Assembly: GCA_027489535.1 (NCBI GenBank)
Contig: JAIXZO010000015.1
Location: forward strand, 62,001-126,000
Direction: 5' to 3'
Length of the DNA stretch: 64,000 nucleotides
From: Hyphomicrobiales bacterium
Lineage (GTDB): Bacteria > Pseudomonadota > Alphaproteobacteria > Rhizobiales > Beijerinckiaceae
This document shows, piece by piece, positions 54,454 to 64,000 of this stretch. The stretch's first letter is position 1, and the number at the start of each line of letters is the position of its first letter. Both the position numbers and the translations under genes were made by a program. The notes under the pieces were generated by a model. The model had not been told where the DNA came from, did no database searches, and saw only the letters and a program-made list of their open reading frames with translations.

Positions 54454-55362
54454 TTACACGAACTTCCCCCGGAATTCGGAATCGGCGCGCAGCACCAGCG
54501 CGCGCGGCCTCGCGCCGAAGTCCGCGAACGGCCCTTCCACCGCGAAACCTGCATTGCGTGCCAAGGCCGCAACGGTTTCCGCCTGATCCGATCCGATCTC
54601 GAACGCGACGACTCCGCCCGGGGCCAGCACGCCGGGCAGCGCGTCGATGATCCGCCGATAGGCTTCGAGCCCGTCCGCACCGCCCGACAGCGCCAAACGC
54701 GGATCATGCTCGCGCACCTCCGGCTCCAGTCCGTCGAGCACGCGATCGGCGATGTAAGGCGGGTTGGAAACCACGAGGTCGAAGCGTCCGCTCACCGCCT
54801 CCGTCCAATTCGAGACGACGAACTCCGCCCGCTCCGTCACGGCGTTGCGCTCGGCGTTCAGCCGCGCCGTCTCCACCGCGCCGGCGGAGAGATCGACCCC
54901 GACGCCCGACGCGCCGGGCATCTCGTGAAGCAGCGCCACGAGCAGGCAGCCCGTCCCGGTCCCGAGGTCGAGCACCCGCACGCCTCGGCTGTCATGCCGC
55001 CGCTGCCCCAAGGCCAGCAAAGCCGCCGCCACGACGGTTTCACTGTCCGGGCGCGGCACCAGCGTGTCGGGCGCAAGCGTGAAGGGCAGGCTCCAGAACT
55101 CCCATTCCCCGAGAATGCGCGCCACCGGCACGCGCCGCAGCCGCCGCGCCGCATGGTCGGCCAAGCGGGCGGCCTGTTCCGGGCCCAGGCTCTCGCGCGG
55201 CGCGCGGATCAGGTCGGGATGGGCGATGCCCGCCGCGTCCAGCAGCAGCAGCCGTGCGTCGCGCTGCGCGGTCTCGATGCCGACGTCGCGGAACGCCTCG
55301 CCGAGCCGTTTCAGCGCCTCCAGCCGGGTCGTCTCTTCGGTGATGTGCAGGCGCATGGTCAT
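54454..55362 (-). CDS. prmC: Release-factor glutamine methyltransferase PrmC (HemK)
   Basis: A 302-aa SAM-dependent enzyme that methylates the Gln of the GGQ motif in peptide-chain release factors. The N-terminal helical domain is followed by motif [12 protein letters not shown] (about 130-140) and the catalytic NPPY motif ([11 protein letters not shown], near residue 194). The start overlaps the prfA stop by 4 nt, so enzyme and substrate are made from one coupled message. Length is normal. In-frame Met at residue 3 is an alternative start. Confidence 0.94.
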   Translation of the reverse strand: MTMRLHITEETTRLEALKRLGEAFRDVGIETAQRDARLLLLDAAGIAHPDLIRAPRESLGPEQAARLADHAARRLRRVPVARILGEWEFWSLPFTLAPDTLVPRPDSETVVAAALLALGQRRHDSRGVRVLDLGTGTGCLLVALLHEMPGASGVGVDLSAGAVETARLNAERNAVTERAEFVVSNWTEAVSGRFDLVVSNPPYIADRVLDGLEPEVREHDPRLALSGGADGLEAYRRIIDALPGVLAPGGVVAFEIGSDQAETVAALARNAGFAVEGPFADFGARPRALVLRADSEFRGKFV

Positions 55363-56435
55363 GTCGCGGCGTCCTCGGCCAGCAGCGCCGCCTGATGCTC
55401 GGTCACCAGCCCGTCGATCATCTCGTCGAGGGCGGTTCCTTCCAGCACCTGCGGCAGCTTGTAGAGCGTCAGGTTGATGCGGTGATCCGTCACCCGACCC
55501 TGCGGAAAATTATACGTGCGGATGCGTTCGGAACGGTCTCCCGAGCCGACCTGCGAGCGCCGGTCCGCCGCCCGCGCGTCGTCCAGCTTCTGCCGTTCGA
55601 GGTCGTAGATGCGCGAGCGCAGCAGGTCCATCGCCCGCGCCTTGTTGCGGTGCTGCGAACGTTCTTCCTGCATCATCACCGCCAGCCCGGTGGGCACATG
55701 CGTGATGCGGATCGCGCTTTCCGTCTTGTTGACGTGCTGTCCGCCCGCGCCGCCCGCCCGCATGGTCTCGATCACGAGATCCTTGTCGTCGATGGCGACG
55801 TCCACCTCCTCCGCCAGCGGCAGCACGGCCACCGTCGCCGCCGAGGTATGGATGCGCCCGCCGGTTTCAGTGTCCGGCACGCGCTGCACGCGATGCACGC
55901 CGCTTTCGAATTTCAGGCGGGCGAACACGCCCTTGCCGCGGATTTCCGCGATGATTTCCTTGTAGCCGCCCATCGTGCCCTCGCTTTCCGAAAGCACTTC
56001 GAGCTTCCAGCGGTGCAGGTCGGCGTAACGCTGATACATCCGGAAAAGATCGCCCGCGAACAGCGCCGCCTCGTCGCCGCCGGTCCCGGCACGCACTTCC
56101 AGAACGGCGCTCTTGTCGTCGGCGCGGTCCTTCGGCAGCAGCAACAGCCGCACTTCGCGGCTCAAGGCCTCGCATCGCGCTTCGGCGTCGGGCAGTTCCG
56201 CTTCCGCCATGGCGCGAAGCTCGGGATCGGCCTCCGCCGCCATCGCCGCAAGATCCGCGCATTCCGCTTCGACGGCCTTCAGCCGCCGCACGCCCTCGAC
56301 CAGCGGATCAAGGTCCGACAATTCCCGCGACAAGGCGACGAAGGTCTCGGAATCGGCGCCGTCCGCAAGGCGCGCGGTCAGCATCTCATGACGCGTGAGA
56401 ATCGCTTCGAGCTTCTGGACGGGCAATGACGACAT
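55359..56435 (-). CDS. prfA: Peptide chain release factor 1
   Basis: A 358-aa translation termination factor that reads UAA and UAG. The GGQ motif is in [14 protein letters not shown] (about 226-239) and the codon-recognition P-x-T appears as PDT in [18 protein letters not shown]. The N-terminal coiled domain is complete. The ATG at 56435 is the last plausible start; a longer frame runs into ptsP. It overlaps prmC downstream and follows ptsP by 26 nt, so these genes are probably one operon. Confidence 0.95.
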   Translation of the reverse strand: MSSLPVQKLEAILTRHEMLTARLADGADSETFVALSRELSDLDPLVEGVRRLKAVEAECADLAAMAAEADPELRAMAEAELPDAEARCEALSREVRLLLLPKDRADDKSAVLEVRAGTGGDEAALFAGDLFRMYQRYADLHRWKLEVLSESEGTMGGYKEIIAEIRGKGVFARLKFESGVHRVQRVPDTETGGRIHTSAATVAVLPLAEEVDVAIDDKDLVIETMRAGGAGGQHVNKTESAIRITHVPTGLAVMMQEERSQHRNKARAMDLLRSRIYDLERQKLDDARAADRRSQVGSGDRSERIRTYNFPQGRVTDHRINLTLYKLPQVLEGTALDEMIDGLVTEHQAALLAEDAAT

Positions 56436-56461
56436 GCGGGCGAAACTCGGAGCGGTGCCGC

Positions 56462-58738
56462 TCAGGCCTGCTGGATCGAAACGCCCGCGCTTTCCGCATA
56501 GGCCTTCAGGTCTTCGCGCAGGCTGACGCAGGCGGGCTTCTCGTCGATGAGGCGATTGACGTAGTCGCTCGCGGCCTTCGCGTCGAGTCCCAGCACCATC
56601 GCCTTGATCGGACCGATCGAAAGCGGAGACATCGACAGCGCCCGATAGCCGATGCCGATCAGCGCCATCGCCTCCAGCGGCCGCCCGCCCAATTCGCCGC
56701 ACAGCGTCACCGGAATGCCGGCCCGCTCGCCCGCCCGCGCCACCACCCGCAGCGCCCTCAGGCAGGCGGGATTGAGCGGGTCGAACCGCTCCGCCATGCG
56801 CGGGTTCTCGCGGTCGGCCGCGAACAGAAACTGCATCAGGTCGTTCGAGCCGACGGACATGAAGTCCGCCTTCGCGGCGATCACGTCGATGGCGAACAGC
56901 AGCGACGGCACTTCCACCATCACGCCCAGCTTCACGTCGCGCGGCAATTCATAGCCGTGCCGTTCCAGATGCCCCAATTCGCGGTCGACGAGCGCCTTGG
57001 CGCGGTCGAACTCGTCCACCGTCGCAATCATCGGGAACATGATGCGCATGTCGCGGCCCGGCGCGGCCTTCAACAGCGCGCGGATCTGCGCCCGCAGCAG
57101 GCCCGGGCGGTCGAGACCGATGCGGATCGCCCGCCAGCCCAGCGCCGGGTTCTCCTCCTCCATCTTCGACATGTAGGGCAGCACCTTGTCGCCGCCGATA
57201 TCGAGGGTGCGGAACGTCACCGGGCGGTCTCCCGCCGCGTCCAGCACCGAGCGGTAGAGCTGCATCTGCTCGCCGAGCGAGGGCAGCCGCTCCGCCACCA
57301 TGAACTGCAATTCGGTACGGAACAGGCCGATGCCCTGCGCGCCCGAATGTTCGAGATTGGGCAGGTCGAAAACGAGGCCCGCATTGAGATGCAGCTTGAT
57401 CTCCACCCCGTCCTTGGTCACGGGCGCGACGTCGCGCAGCCCGCGATACTGCTCCTGCCGCTTGGCGCGCAGTCGCGCCTTTTCCTTGTAGGCCTGCTCG
57501 ACGTCCGGCTGCGGGCGCAGCTGCACGATGCCGGTCTGGCCGTCGACGATGATCGCGTCGCCCGATTCCACCAGGCCGGTGATGTTCTGCACCATGCCGA
57601 CGGCGGGGATGCCCATCGCACGCGCCACCACGGCGATGTGGCTCGTCGGCCCGCCCTCTTCCAAAATCAGGCCGCGCAGCCGCGAGCGGTCGTAGTCCAG
57701 CAGCGCCGCCGGGCCCATGGAGCGGGCGACCAGTACGGCATTTTCGGGCAAGTCGGCCGGCTGGGCGACCAGCGACTGCCCGGCGAGCTGATGCAGCAGT
57801 CGATTGGCCAACTCGTCGAGATCATGCAGTCGGTCGCGCAGATAGGGGTCCGTCTGCCGCATCATCCGCGCGCGATTGTCGGACTGCACGCGCTCCACCG
57901 CCGCTTCGGCGGTCAGCCCGGTCATCACCGCTTCGCGCAGCCGGCGCAGCCAGCCGCGGTCATGCGCCACCATGCGGAAGGTTTCGAGCACTTCGCGATG
58001 CTCGCCGCCATGCGCGAGGTCGCCGCGGTCCAGCATGTCGTCGATGGAGGCGCGCAATTCCCCCAGCGCCACTTCCAGCCGGCGCGCTTCCGCGGCGGGA
58101 TCGTCGGCGATCAGGTTCTTGACGATGACGCGGGGCTCGTGGAGCACCACGTAGCCGAGGCCCACGCCGTCGGCCATCGCCTGACCTTGGATGGCCAAGG
58201 GCCGGCGCACCGCGATGGCGGTGCCGGGCCGCGCGAGCGACTGCAATTCGCCGGAAGCGATGATCTCCGCCAGCACCATCGCGGTGGTCTGGAGGGCTTC
58301 CATCTCCTCGTCGGTATAGATCCGGTGCGCGCGGTTCTGCACCACGAGCACGCCCATGGTCACGCCCGAGCGCAGCACGGGCACGCCGAGGAAGGATTGG
58401 TAGATTTCTTCGCCCGTCTCCGGCTTGTAGGAGAACGAAGGGTGGTTCTGGGCGTCGGAGAGGCTGAGCGGTTCGGCCTGCTTGGCGATGAGGCCGACGA
58501 GACCTTCGCCCGTCTTAAGGGTCGTGATGTGCACGGCCTCGCGCTTGAGGCCTTCGGTGGCGAACAGCTCGAGCGTGGCGTCAGCCCGCATCACGTAGAA
58601 CGAGCAGACTTCGGCAACCATGTTGCCGGCGATCACCGTGACGATCTTGTCGAGGCGTGCCTGTGCATTCACAGGTTCCGCCATGACCTCGCGGAGCCTG
58701 CGCAGCAACACGCGCGGTCCGCCGAGTGCGCCTCGCAT
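56462..58738 (-). CDS. ptsP: Phosphoenolpyruvate-protein phosphotransferase PtsP (EI-Ntr)
   Basis: A 758-aa first enzyme of the nitrogen-type PTS, passing phosphate from PEP to NPr. A GAF domain (about 30-160) precedes the EI part; the active His is His367 in [15 protein letters not shown], and the PEP domain has [13 protein letters not shown] near the end. The GAF domain is the regulatory input of EI-Ntr and may sense nitrogen metabolites. ATG at 58738 (AAGG upstream) is preferred over a start 63 nt earlier that lacks a ribosome site and lies across the palindrome at 58756-58773. Confidence 0.93.
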   Translation of the reverse strand: MRGALGGPRVLLRRLREVMAEPVNAQARLDKIVTVIAGNMVAEVCSFYVMRADATLELFATEGLKREAVHITTLKTGEGLVGLIAKQAEPLSLSDAQNHPSFSYKPETGEEIYQSFLGVPVLRSGVTMGVLVVQNRAHRIYTDEEMEALQTTAMVLAEIIASGELQSLARPGTAIAVRRPLAIQGQAMADGVGLGYVVLHEPRVIVKNLIADDPAAEARRLEVALGELRASIDDMLDRGDLAHGGEHREVLETFRMVAHDRGWLRRLREAVMTGLTAEAAVERVQSDNRARMMRQTDPYLRDRLHDLDELANRLLHQLAGQSLVAQPADLPENAVLVARSMGPAALLDYDRSRLRGLILEEGGPTSHIAVVARAMGIPAVGMVQNITGLVESGDAIIVDGQTGIVQLRPQPDVEQAYKEKARLRAKRQEQYRGLRDVAPVTKDGVEIKLHLNAGLVFDLPNLEHSGAQGIGLFRTELQFMVAERLPSLGEQMQLYRSVLDAAGDRPVTFRTLDIGGDKVLPYMSKMEEENPALGWRAIRIGLDRPGLLRAQIRALLKAAPGRDMRIMFPMIATVDEFDRAKALVDRELGHLERHGYELPRDVKLGVMVEVPSLLFAIDVIAAKADFMSVGSNDLMQFLFAADRENPRMAERFDPLNPACLRALRVVARAGERAGIPVTLCGELGGRPLEAMALIGIGYRALSMSPLSIGPIKAMVLGLDAKAASDYVNRLIDEKPACVSLREDLKAYAESAGVSIQQA

Positions 58739-58755
58739 CAGCCACCTTCCTCGCG

Positions 58756-58773
58756 CGGATCTCGGGAGATCCG
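58756..58773 (-). promoter_or_regulatory. Palindrome upstream of ptsP
   Basis: CGGATCTC and GAGATCCG form 8-bp arms around 2 nt, 18 nt before the ptsP start. A second hairpin with 8-bp arms (GGTGCGGA/TCCGCACC, 58788-58810) lies just beyond, toward lysC. They may be an operator or mRNA structures; neither has a T-tract. Confidence 0.35.
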
Positions 58774-58875
58774 GCCGCCCCACCCGAGGTGCGGAATCCA
58801 CCTCCGCACCCGTCGTTTCGCCTTATCAGTCTCGAACCGGAATGCAAAGGTCGGGCCGAAGCCCGATGCCGCCCT

Positions 58876-60111
58876 TCAGGCCTTGTCGAGGCCGTACAGG
58901 GAATGCAGCGTGCGCACCGCGAGTTCGGTGTAGGCGGCGTCGATCAACACGGAAAACTTGATTTCCGACGTCGTGATCGCGCGGATGTTGATGCCTTTTT
59001 CGGACAGCGCCTTGAACGCCTTCGCCGCCACGCCCGCATGGCTGCGCATGCCGATGCCGATGGCCGACACCTTCACCACGTCGGTCGCGCCCTGCAGCGC
59101 GCCGTAGCCGATGCCGTCCTTCGCCTCTTCCAGCAGCACCTTGGCGCGTTCGTAATCGGCCGTCGGCACCGTGAAGGTGATGTCCGTGGTGGTGGAATCG
59201 TCCGACACGACCTGAATGATCATGTCAACGTTGATGTTGGCGTCCGCCAGCGGCATGAAGATCGCCGCGGCCACGCCGGGCTTGTCGGCCACGCGCCGCA
59301 GCGTGATCTGGGCTTCGTCCTTGGAATAGGCGATGCCGGTGATGATCTGCTGTTCCACGATCTCTTCCTCGTCGCAAATGAGGGTGCCCGGCGTCGGCGC
59401 GCCCGGGTCGTCGAAGGACGAGCGCACATAGGTGCGCACCTTGTGAACCATGGCGAGCTCGACCGAGCGCACCTGAAGCACCTTGGCGCCGAGCGACGCC
59501 ATCTCGAGCATTTCCTCGAACGCCACTTTTTCGAGCCGCTGCGCCTTCGGCACGATGCGCGGATCGGTGGTATAGACGCCGTCGACGTCCGTGTAGATGT
59601 CGCAGCGCTCCGCCCCGATGCCCGCTGCGACCGCCACCGCGCTGGTGTCCGAGCCGCCGCGCCCCAGCGTCGCGATGCGGCCCGTTTCCTCGTGCACGCC
59701 TTGGAAGCCGGAGATCACCGCGACTTCGTTCTTGGCGAAGCCTTCGATCAGGTTGGTGCCGTCGATGCCGGTGATGCGGGCGGAGCCGTGCGCGTCCGAG
59801 GTGCGGATCGGGATCTGCCAGCCCTGCCAGGAGCGCGCCGGTATGCCCGCCTCCTGCAACGCCAGCGCGAGAAGGCCGGAGGTGACCTGTTCGCCCGAGG
59901 CGACGACGGCGTCGTATTCGCGGGCGTCGTAAAGCGGCGAGGCTTCCTTGCACCAGGCGACGAGCTCGTTGGTCTTGCCCGACATGGCGGACACGACGAC
60001 CGCCACGTCGTAGCCCGCATCGACCTCGCGCTTCACGTGGCGCGCGACGTTGCGGATGCGTTCGATATTGGCGACCGACGTGCCGCCGAACTTCATGACG
60101 AGACGAGCCAT
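58876..60111 (-). CDS. lysC: Aspartate kinase
   Basis: A 411-aa enzyme for the first step from aspartate to lysine, threonine and methionine. KFGGTSV (7-13) and the kinase domain (to about 240) are followed by two ACT domains that bind the feedback effector (for example ITLRRVADKPGVAAAIF and ISAIGIGMRSHAGVAAKAF in the family). An internal start for a beta subunit is possible but not tested. It lies 137 nt upstream of ptsP and is divergent from ubiG. Confidence 0.95.
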   Translation of the reverse strand: MARLVMKFGGTSVANIERIRNVARHVKREVDAGYDVAVVVSAMSGKTNELVAWCKEASPLYDAREYDAVVASGEQVTSGLLALALQEAGIPARSWQGWQIPIRTSDAHGSARITGIDGTNLIEGFAKNEVAVISGFQGVHEETGRIATLGRGGSDTSAVAVAAGIGAERCDIYTDVDGVYTTDPRIVPKAQRLEKVAFEEMLEMASLGAKVLQVRSVELAMVHKVRTYVRSSFDDPGAPTPGTLICDEEEIVEQQIITGIAYSKDEAQITLRRVADKPGVAAAIFMPLADANINVDMIIQVVSDDSTTTDITFTVPTADYERAKVLLEEAKDGIGYGALQGATDVVKVSAIGIGMRSHAGVAAKAFKALSEKGINIRAITTSEIKFSVLIDAAYTELAVRTLHSLYGLDKA

Positions 60112-60266
60112 GAGAAGGATCTTCCGGATCGGGTGTGCGAAACGTCGCAGGGCACTTGCGCCCGTCGATGCCCCGGCAGAAAAAGGCGCACATCCATGAC
60201 GGCGCGCCCGGCCGGTGTCAACGTCCGGCGCCGCTTGCGGCTCGCCCGTCCCTCGGAGAATGCCCC

Positions 60267-61025
60267 ATGTCCGAACCCGCCAAGGATTTCACCGGCTCGA
60301 CCACGGTCGACAAGGCCGAGGTCGCCCGTTTCGACCGCTTGGCGAACACCTGGTGGGACGCCAAGGGTCCCATGCGGACTCTGCACAAGTTCAACCCCGT
60401 CCGCCTCGCCTATATCCGCGACGCCGTCGCCGCGCATTGGTCGCGCGACGCCGCCGGCGGCCTTCCGCTCGAAGGCCTCTCCCTGCTCGACGTCGGCTGC
60501 GGCGGCGGGCTGCTGTGCGAGCCGCTGTCGCGCCTCGGCGCGACCGTCACGGGCATCGATCCCGCCCGCACCAACGTCGAAGTCGCCAAGCGCCACGCCG
60601 AGCGCAGCGGCGCGAGCGTCCGCTATCGCAACGACACGGTGGAGACTCTCGTCGAGGAGGGCGAGCGTTTCGACGTCGTGCTCGCCATGGAAGTCGTCGA
60701 GCACGTCGCCGACGTGGACGCCTTCATCGAGGCGTGCTGCAGCGCCGTGAAGCCGGGCGGCCTGCTCGTCATGGCCACGCTCAACCGCACCATGAAGTCC
60801 TTCGCGCTCGCCATCGTCGGCGCGGAATACGTGCTGCGCTGGCTGCCGCGCGGCACGCATGAATGGAACAAGTTCGTCACGCCCGAGGAGCTGGAAACCA
60901 GCATCGGCCGCAACGGCCTCGCCCTGCGCGACCGCATGGGCGTCGTCTACAATCCCATCGCCGACGCGTGGAAGCTCTCGTCCGACACCGGCGTCAACTA
61001 CATGGTCCTCGCCGACAAGGCGTGA
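60267..61025 (+). CDS. ubiG: Ubiquinone biosynthesis O-methyltransferase UbiG
   Basis: A 252-aa SAM methyltransferase that performs both O-methylations in ubiquinone synthesis. Motif I is LLDVGCGGGLLCEPL (about 72-86), and WWDAKGPMRTLHKFNPVRLAYI at the N-terminus and THEWNKFVTPEEL near residue 200 are typical. ATG at 60267 is the family start; an upstream frame to 60135 lies in the divergent intergenic region. Its place opposite lysC is part of the conserved block. Confidence 0.94.
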   Translation: MSEPAKDFTGSTTVDKAEVARFDRLANTWWDAKGPMRTLHKFNPVRLAYIRDAVAAHWSRDAAGGLPLEGLSLLDVGCGGGLLCEPLSRLGATVTGIDPARTNVEVAKRHAERSGASVRYRNDTVETLVEEGERFDVVLAMEVVEHVADVDAFIEACCSAVKPGGLLVMATLNRTMKSFALAIVGAEYVLRWLPRGTHEWNKFVTPEELETSIGRNGLALRDRMGVVYNPIADAWKLSSDTGVNYMVLADKA

Positions 61026-61067
61026 CGGACGAAGTCGCGGAGGCCCTACGAGACCTCCCGATTCCAT

Positions 61068-61118
61068 AAAACCTCATGGTGAGGAGGCGCGCAGCGCCGT
61101 CTCGAACCACGAACCACG
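61068..61118. repeat. Second copy of the CCTCATGGTGAGGAG repeat, with a tandem tail
   Basis: AAAACCTCATGGTGAGGAG matches the inner element at 41072. The right end differs: it lacks GAGGTTTT and ends in three tandem ACCACGA units. It lies between ubiG and the convergent RND gene. Confidence 0.75.
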
Positions 61119-61128
61119 AACCACGCCC

Positions 61129-64000
61129 TCACTCCGCCGCGGCCCTCAACTCCGGCGGAGCGACCTCGCCCTTGCGCGCGACCTTCGCGGCCCGCCGCCG
61201 CGCCCGCGCCTCGCCCGCATTGGCGATGGCCATCAAGGCCGCCGGCGTCACCACCAGCGTCAGCACCGTAGCGAAGCCGAGGCCGAACACGATCGCGGTC
61301 GACAGATGCACCCACCATTGCGTGGAGGGCGCGCCCACCGCCACGGCCCGCGCCACGAAGTCGACATTGATGCCGAAGGCGATGGCCAGCACGCCGAGAA
61401 TGGCCGTCACCGCCGTCAGCACCACCGGCCGCGCCCGCTCGCGGCACGTCTCGATGATGGCGTCGTAGGCCTGCCATCCCTCGCGCCGCAGCCGGTCATA
61501 GGTGTCGATCAGCACGATGTTGTTGTTCACGATCACGCCCGCATTGGCGATCACGCCGATGCCCGTCATCACCACGCCGAAGGCTTGGCCCATCACCATC
61601 AGCCCGATCAGCACGCCGATGGTCGACAGCACCACCGCCGACAACACCAGCAGCACGCTCGTGAACTTGTTGAACTGCGCCAGCAGGATCGCGAAGATCA
61701 GGAACATCGCCGTCCCGAACGCCTTCATCAGGAACGCCCCGGCCTTCTCGCGCTCCTCGTCCTCGCCCTTCATCCGGAAGCTCACGCCCGGCCCGAGATC
61801 CGCCGCCGCGAGCTGCTGCTGCACGGCCTGCTGCACCACGGCCGACTGCATCCCGTCCGGCACGTTCGCCGACACGGTGATCACCCTTTGCCCGGCCACG
61901 CGCTGGATCTGGCTCACCTTCTGCGCGGGCGTCCGCGTCACGAAATTGCCGATCGGCACCGAGCCCGCCGCGGTGTTGATCCGCAGCTCGTCCAGCTGGT
62001 CGAGCGTGCGCATGTGCTCGGGAAAACGCACGATCAGGTCCACGGACTTGTCCGTGTCGTTGGGCCGATACTCCGTGATCTTCACGCCGTTGGTCACCAG
62101 CTGCACGGCCGTGCCCACGGTCGCGGCGCTCGCGCCGTATTTGGCGGCCTCCGCCTTGTTCACGTTCAGCGTCCAGTCGATGCCCGGCAACGGCAATCCG
62201 TCGTCGAGATCGCGCACGTCGCCGCGCGCGGCAAGCATCGCCGCGACCTTCTTCGCCGCCGCCGGAAGCACCGAGGGCTCGACGGAGGTCAGCTGCACCT
62301 GAATCGCCTTGCCCGTGGGCGGCCCCGCCTTCGGCGCGGTCACTTCCACCGACATGCCCGGCAGGTCGGCGGTCTTGGCGCGGATGTCGGCCATGATCTC
62401 ATGCGCCGAGCGACGGCTCTGCCAATGCACGAATTCGAACTGGATCGTCCCGACGGTATCTTCCGACACCTCGTTGGAGCCACGTTGCCCTTCGCCGGCG
62501 CGCGCATAAACGGTGCTGATTTCGGTCATCGGCAACATGCGCGTCTCGACCTCGCGCACCATCCGGTCCTTTTCGGACAGCGAGAGATTGCCGCGCGCAT
62601 GGATCTGCACGACCCCGTAATCCGGCTCGACGCTGGGGAAGAACTCCACGCCGTTGCCGACGCGCCCGTAAAGGAACACCACGCCCACGAGCAGCGCCAT
62701 GGTGGCTCCGATGGTCGCCCAAGGCCGTTTCAGCACGGATCGCACGGTCCGCATGTAGACGCCCTGCTCCTTCGCCCGGTCGTCATGTGGCACCTCGGCC
62801 TTGCGGCCCAGCAGCGCGCCGAGCGTGGGCGTGAAGAACAGCGCCACCACCAGCGAGGCCGACAGCGTCGCGATCAGCGTGATCGGCATGTATTTCATGA
62901 ACTGCCCGACCATGCCGGGCCAGAACATCAGCGGCGAGAAGGCCGCGATGCGCGTCGCGGTCGACGCGATCACCGGTCCCGCCATGCGCTTGGCCGCCAG
63001 CGAATAGGCCGCGGCGGGCTCCATGCCTTCGGCCATCCGGCGTTCCGCGAATTCCGAGACGATGATCGCGTCGTCGACCAGCATGCCCACCGCGAGGATC
63101 AGCGCGAACAGCACGACGATGTTCACGGTCAACCCGGCCATGTGCAGGCCGAGAATGCCCGTCAGGAACGAGGCCGGAATGGCGATGCCGATGAAGATCG
63201 AGGCCCGCCCGCCGAGGGCCACCAGCATGATCACCAGCACCAGCAGACAGGCCGTGATCACGCTGTTCTGCAATTCGTGCAACATGTCGCGGATCGTTGT
63301 GGACTTGTCCTGGCTGAACGTCACCTCGACCGTCTCCGGCCACAGCGGCCGGATCTTGCCGATCACGTATTTCACCGCGTCCACGGTCTCGATCAGGTTC
63401 GCGCCCGTCCGTTTGGTGATCTCGATGGCGATGGCCGGCTTGCCGTTGATGCGCGTGATCGAAGTCGCGTCCTTGAAGGTCGGGCGTACCTCGGCCACTT
63501 CGCCGAGCGTCACGGCCGCGCCGCTCGAGGCCACCACCGGCAGCTTCAACACGTCTTCCGGCCGCTCTATCAGCGCCGGTACCTTCACCGCGAAGCGGCC
63601 CGTGCCGCCTTCGATCGCGCCCGCGGCCACGAGGCTGTTGCCCTGCGCCGTCGCCGCCGCGAGGTCGGAGAGCGCGATGCCGTAGCTCTTGAGCAGCATC
63701 GGCTCGGCGATGATTTCCACCACCTCGTCGCGCGCGCCGCGCAAATCGGCGGAGAGCACGCCCGGCACCTGTTCCAGCGCGTTCTTGGCGCTGCGGGCGA
63801 TGCGCAGCAGCGTACGCTCGGGCACCTCGCCCGTCAGCCCGACCACGAGAATGGGAAACAGCGAGAGATTGACCTCGCGCACCGCCGGCTGGTCGGCGTC
63901 GCGCGGCAAATCGCGCTTGGCGTCGTCCACCTTGGCCCGCACGTCCTGCAGCGCCTTGTTCGAATCGAAGCCCGCCTCGAATTCCAGCAGCACGAAACCG
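61129..64000 (-). CDS. RND-family efflux permease (AcrB/HAE type), 3' part
   Basis: At least 957 residues of an inner-membrane proton antiporter; the start lies beyond the right edge, probably about 100 residues upstream. Present are porter-domain repeats, the central hydrophobic block with GMLVDDAIIVSEFAERRMAEG and a C-terminal GVIVNNNIVLIDTYDRLR segment; the two halves each carry six spans. It pumps drugs or other solutes with a membrane-fusion protein and outer-membrane channel, none of which is visible. The C-terminus ends in a basic tail. Confidence 0.9.
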   Translation of the reverse strand, partial: GFVLLEFEAGFDSNKALQDVRAKVDDAKRDLPRDADQPAVREVNLSLFPILVVGLTGEVPERTLLRIARSAKNALEQVPGVLSADLRGARDEVVEIIAEPMLLKSYGIALSDLAAATAQGNSLVAAGAIEGGTGRFAVKVPALIERPEDVLKLPVVASSGAAVTLGEVAEVRPTFKDATSITRINGKPAIAIEITKRTGANLIETVDAVKYVIGKIRPLWPETVEVTFSQDKSTTIRDMLHELQNSVITACLLVLVIMLVALGGRASIFIGIAIPASFLTGILGLHMAGLTVNIVVLFALILAVGMLVDDAIIVSEFAERRMAEGMEPAAAYSLAAKRMAGPVIASTATRIAAFSPLMFWPGMVGQFMKYMPITLIATLSASLVVALFFTPTLGALLGRKAEVPHDDRAKEQGVYMRTVRSVLKRPWATIGATMALLVGVVFLYGRVGNGVEFFPSVEPDYGVVQIHARGNLSLSEKDRMVREVETRMLPMTEISTVYARAGEGQRGSNEVSEDTVGTIQFEFVHWQSRRSAHEIMADIRAKTADLPGMSVEVTAPKAGPPTGKAIQVQLTSVEPSVLPAAAKKVAAMLAARGDVRDLDDGLPLPGIDWTLNVNKAEAAKYGASAATVGTAVQLVTNGVKITEYRPNDTDKSVDLIVRFPEHMRTLDQLDELRINTAAGSVPIGNFVTRTPAQKVSQIQRVAGQRVITVSANVPDGMQSAVVQQAVQQQLAAADLGPGVSFRMKGEDEEREKAGAFLMKAFGTAMFLIFAILLAQFNKFTSVLLVLSAVVLSTIGVLIGLMVMGQAFGVVMTGIGVIANAGVIVNNNIVLIDTYDRLRREGWQAYDAIIETCRERARPVVLTAVTAILGVLAIAFGINVDFVARAVAVGAPSTQWWVHLSTAIVFGLGFATVLTLVVTPAALMAIANAGEARARRRAAKVARKGEVAPPELRAAAE

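Overview
The window is GC-rich, gene-dense chromosomal DNA from an alphaproteobacterium, most likely of the order Hyphomicrobiales (Rhizobiales). The clearest taxonomic signal is the block from about 48.3 to 61.0 kb: clpB, a DUF4167 gene, prmC, prfA, ptsP (EI-Ntr), lysC and a divergent ubiG. As far as I recall this order is typical of that group. Homospermidine synthase, a branched-chain-type ABC cluster with a CoA ligase, a TAXI-TRAP transporter and REP-like intergenic palindromes fit as well. I cannot name a genus. No rRNA, tRNA, CRISPR array, transposase or integrase was seen.

Layout. 0-10.3 kb (minus strand): a branched-chain-type ABC uptake operon (CoA ligase-livG-livH-livM-livK-livF, the last cut by the window edge) and a fused indolepyruvate:ferredoxin oxidoreductase; each upstream region carries a 23-bp inverted repeat. 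10.5-14.3 kb: a DUF1007 protein and a NicO-type nickel/cobalt transporter converge on a cobalt-type nitrile hydratase operon (alpha, beta, accessory protein, small ORF). 14.4-19.2 kb: SDR, acyl-CoA dehydrogenase, amidase and gamma-glutamyltranspeptidase-like genes. 19.4-23.3 kb: TAXI-TRAP transporter with its DUF1850 partner. 23.5-25.1 kb: a Tat-exported OpgD/G-like glucan protein, with a paralogue at 34.2-35.8 kb. 25.2-29.3 kb: a zinc-type ABC operon coupled to a COG0523 GTPase, a WD40 protein and a small Cys protein. 29.3-33.9 kb: polyamine genes (ornithine decarboxylase with a leader of about 390 nt, a GNAT enzyme, homospermidine synthase). 35.8-41.0 kb: K+ channel, cupin, PuuE-like allantoinase, EamA exporter, KDPG-type aldolase and a pair of homologous half-size permeases. 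41.2-48.1 kb: a secreted orphan, an aminotransferase and a sugar-acid catabolic run (IlvD/Edd dehydratase, GNAT, SDR, DenD-like dehydrogenase). 48.3-61.0 kb: the conserved housekeeping block, with a MOSC gene and a holin/hydrolase pair resembling gene-transfer-agent release genes lying between clpB and DUF4167. 61.1 kb to the end: the C-terminal part of an RND efflux pump.

How the genes may work together. Several neighbourhoods pair an enzyme with its supply. Cobalt transport sits beside a cobalt-type nitrile hydratase whose alpha subunit starts with a His-rich tail. Zinc-type import sits beside a putative zinc chaperone. Uptake of an organic acid sits beside its activating ligase. Ornithine decarboxylase and homospermidine synthase catalyse successive polyamine steps. 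The least explained items are the isolated holin/hydrolase pair, the COG0523-WD40-Cys protein chain, the half-permease pair and the long decarboxylase leader. All assignments come from reading the translated sequence and motifs; no database search was run.
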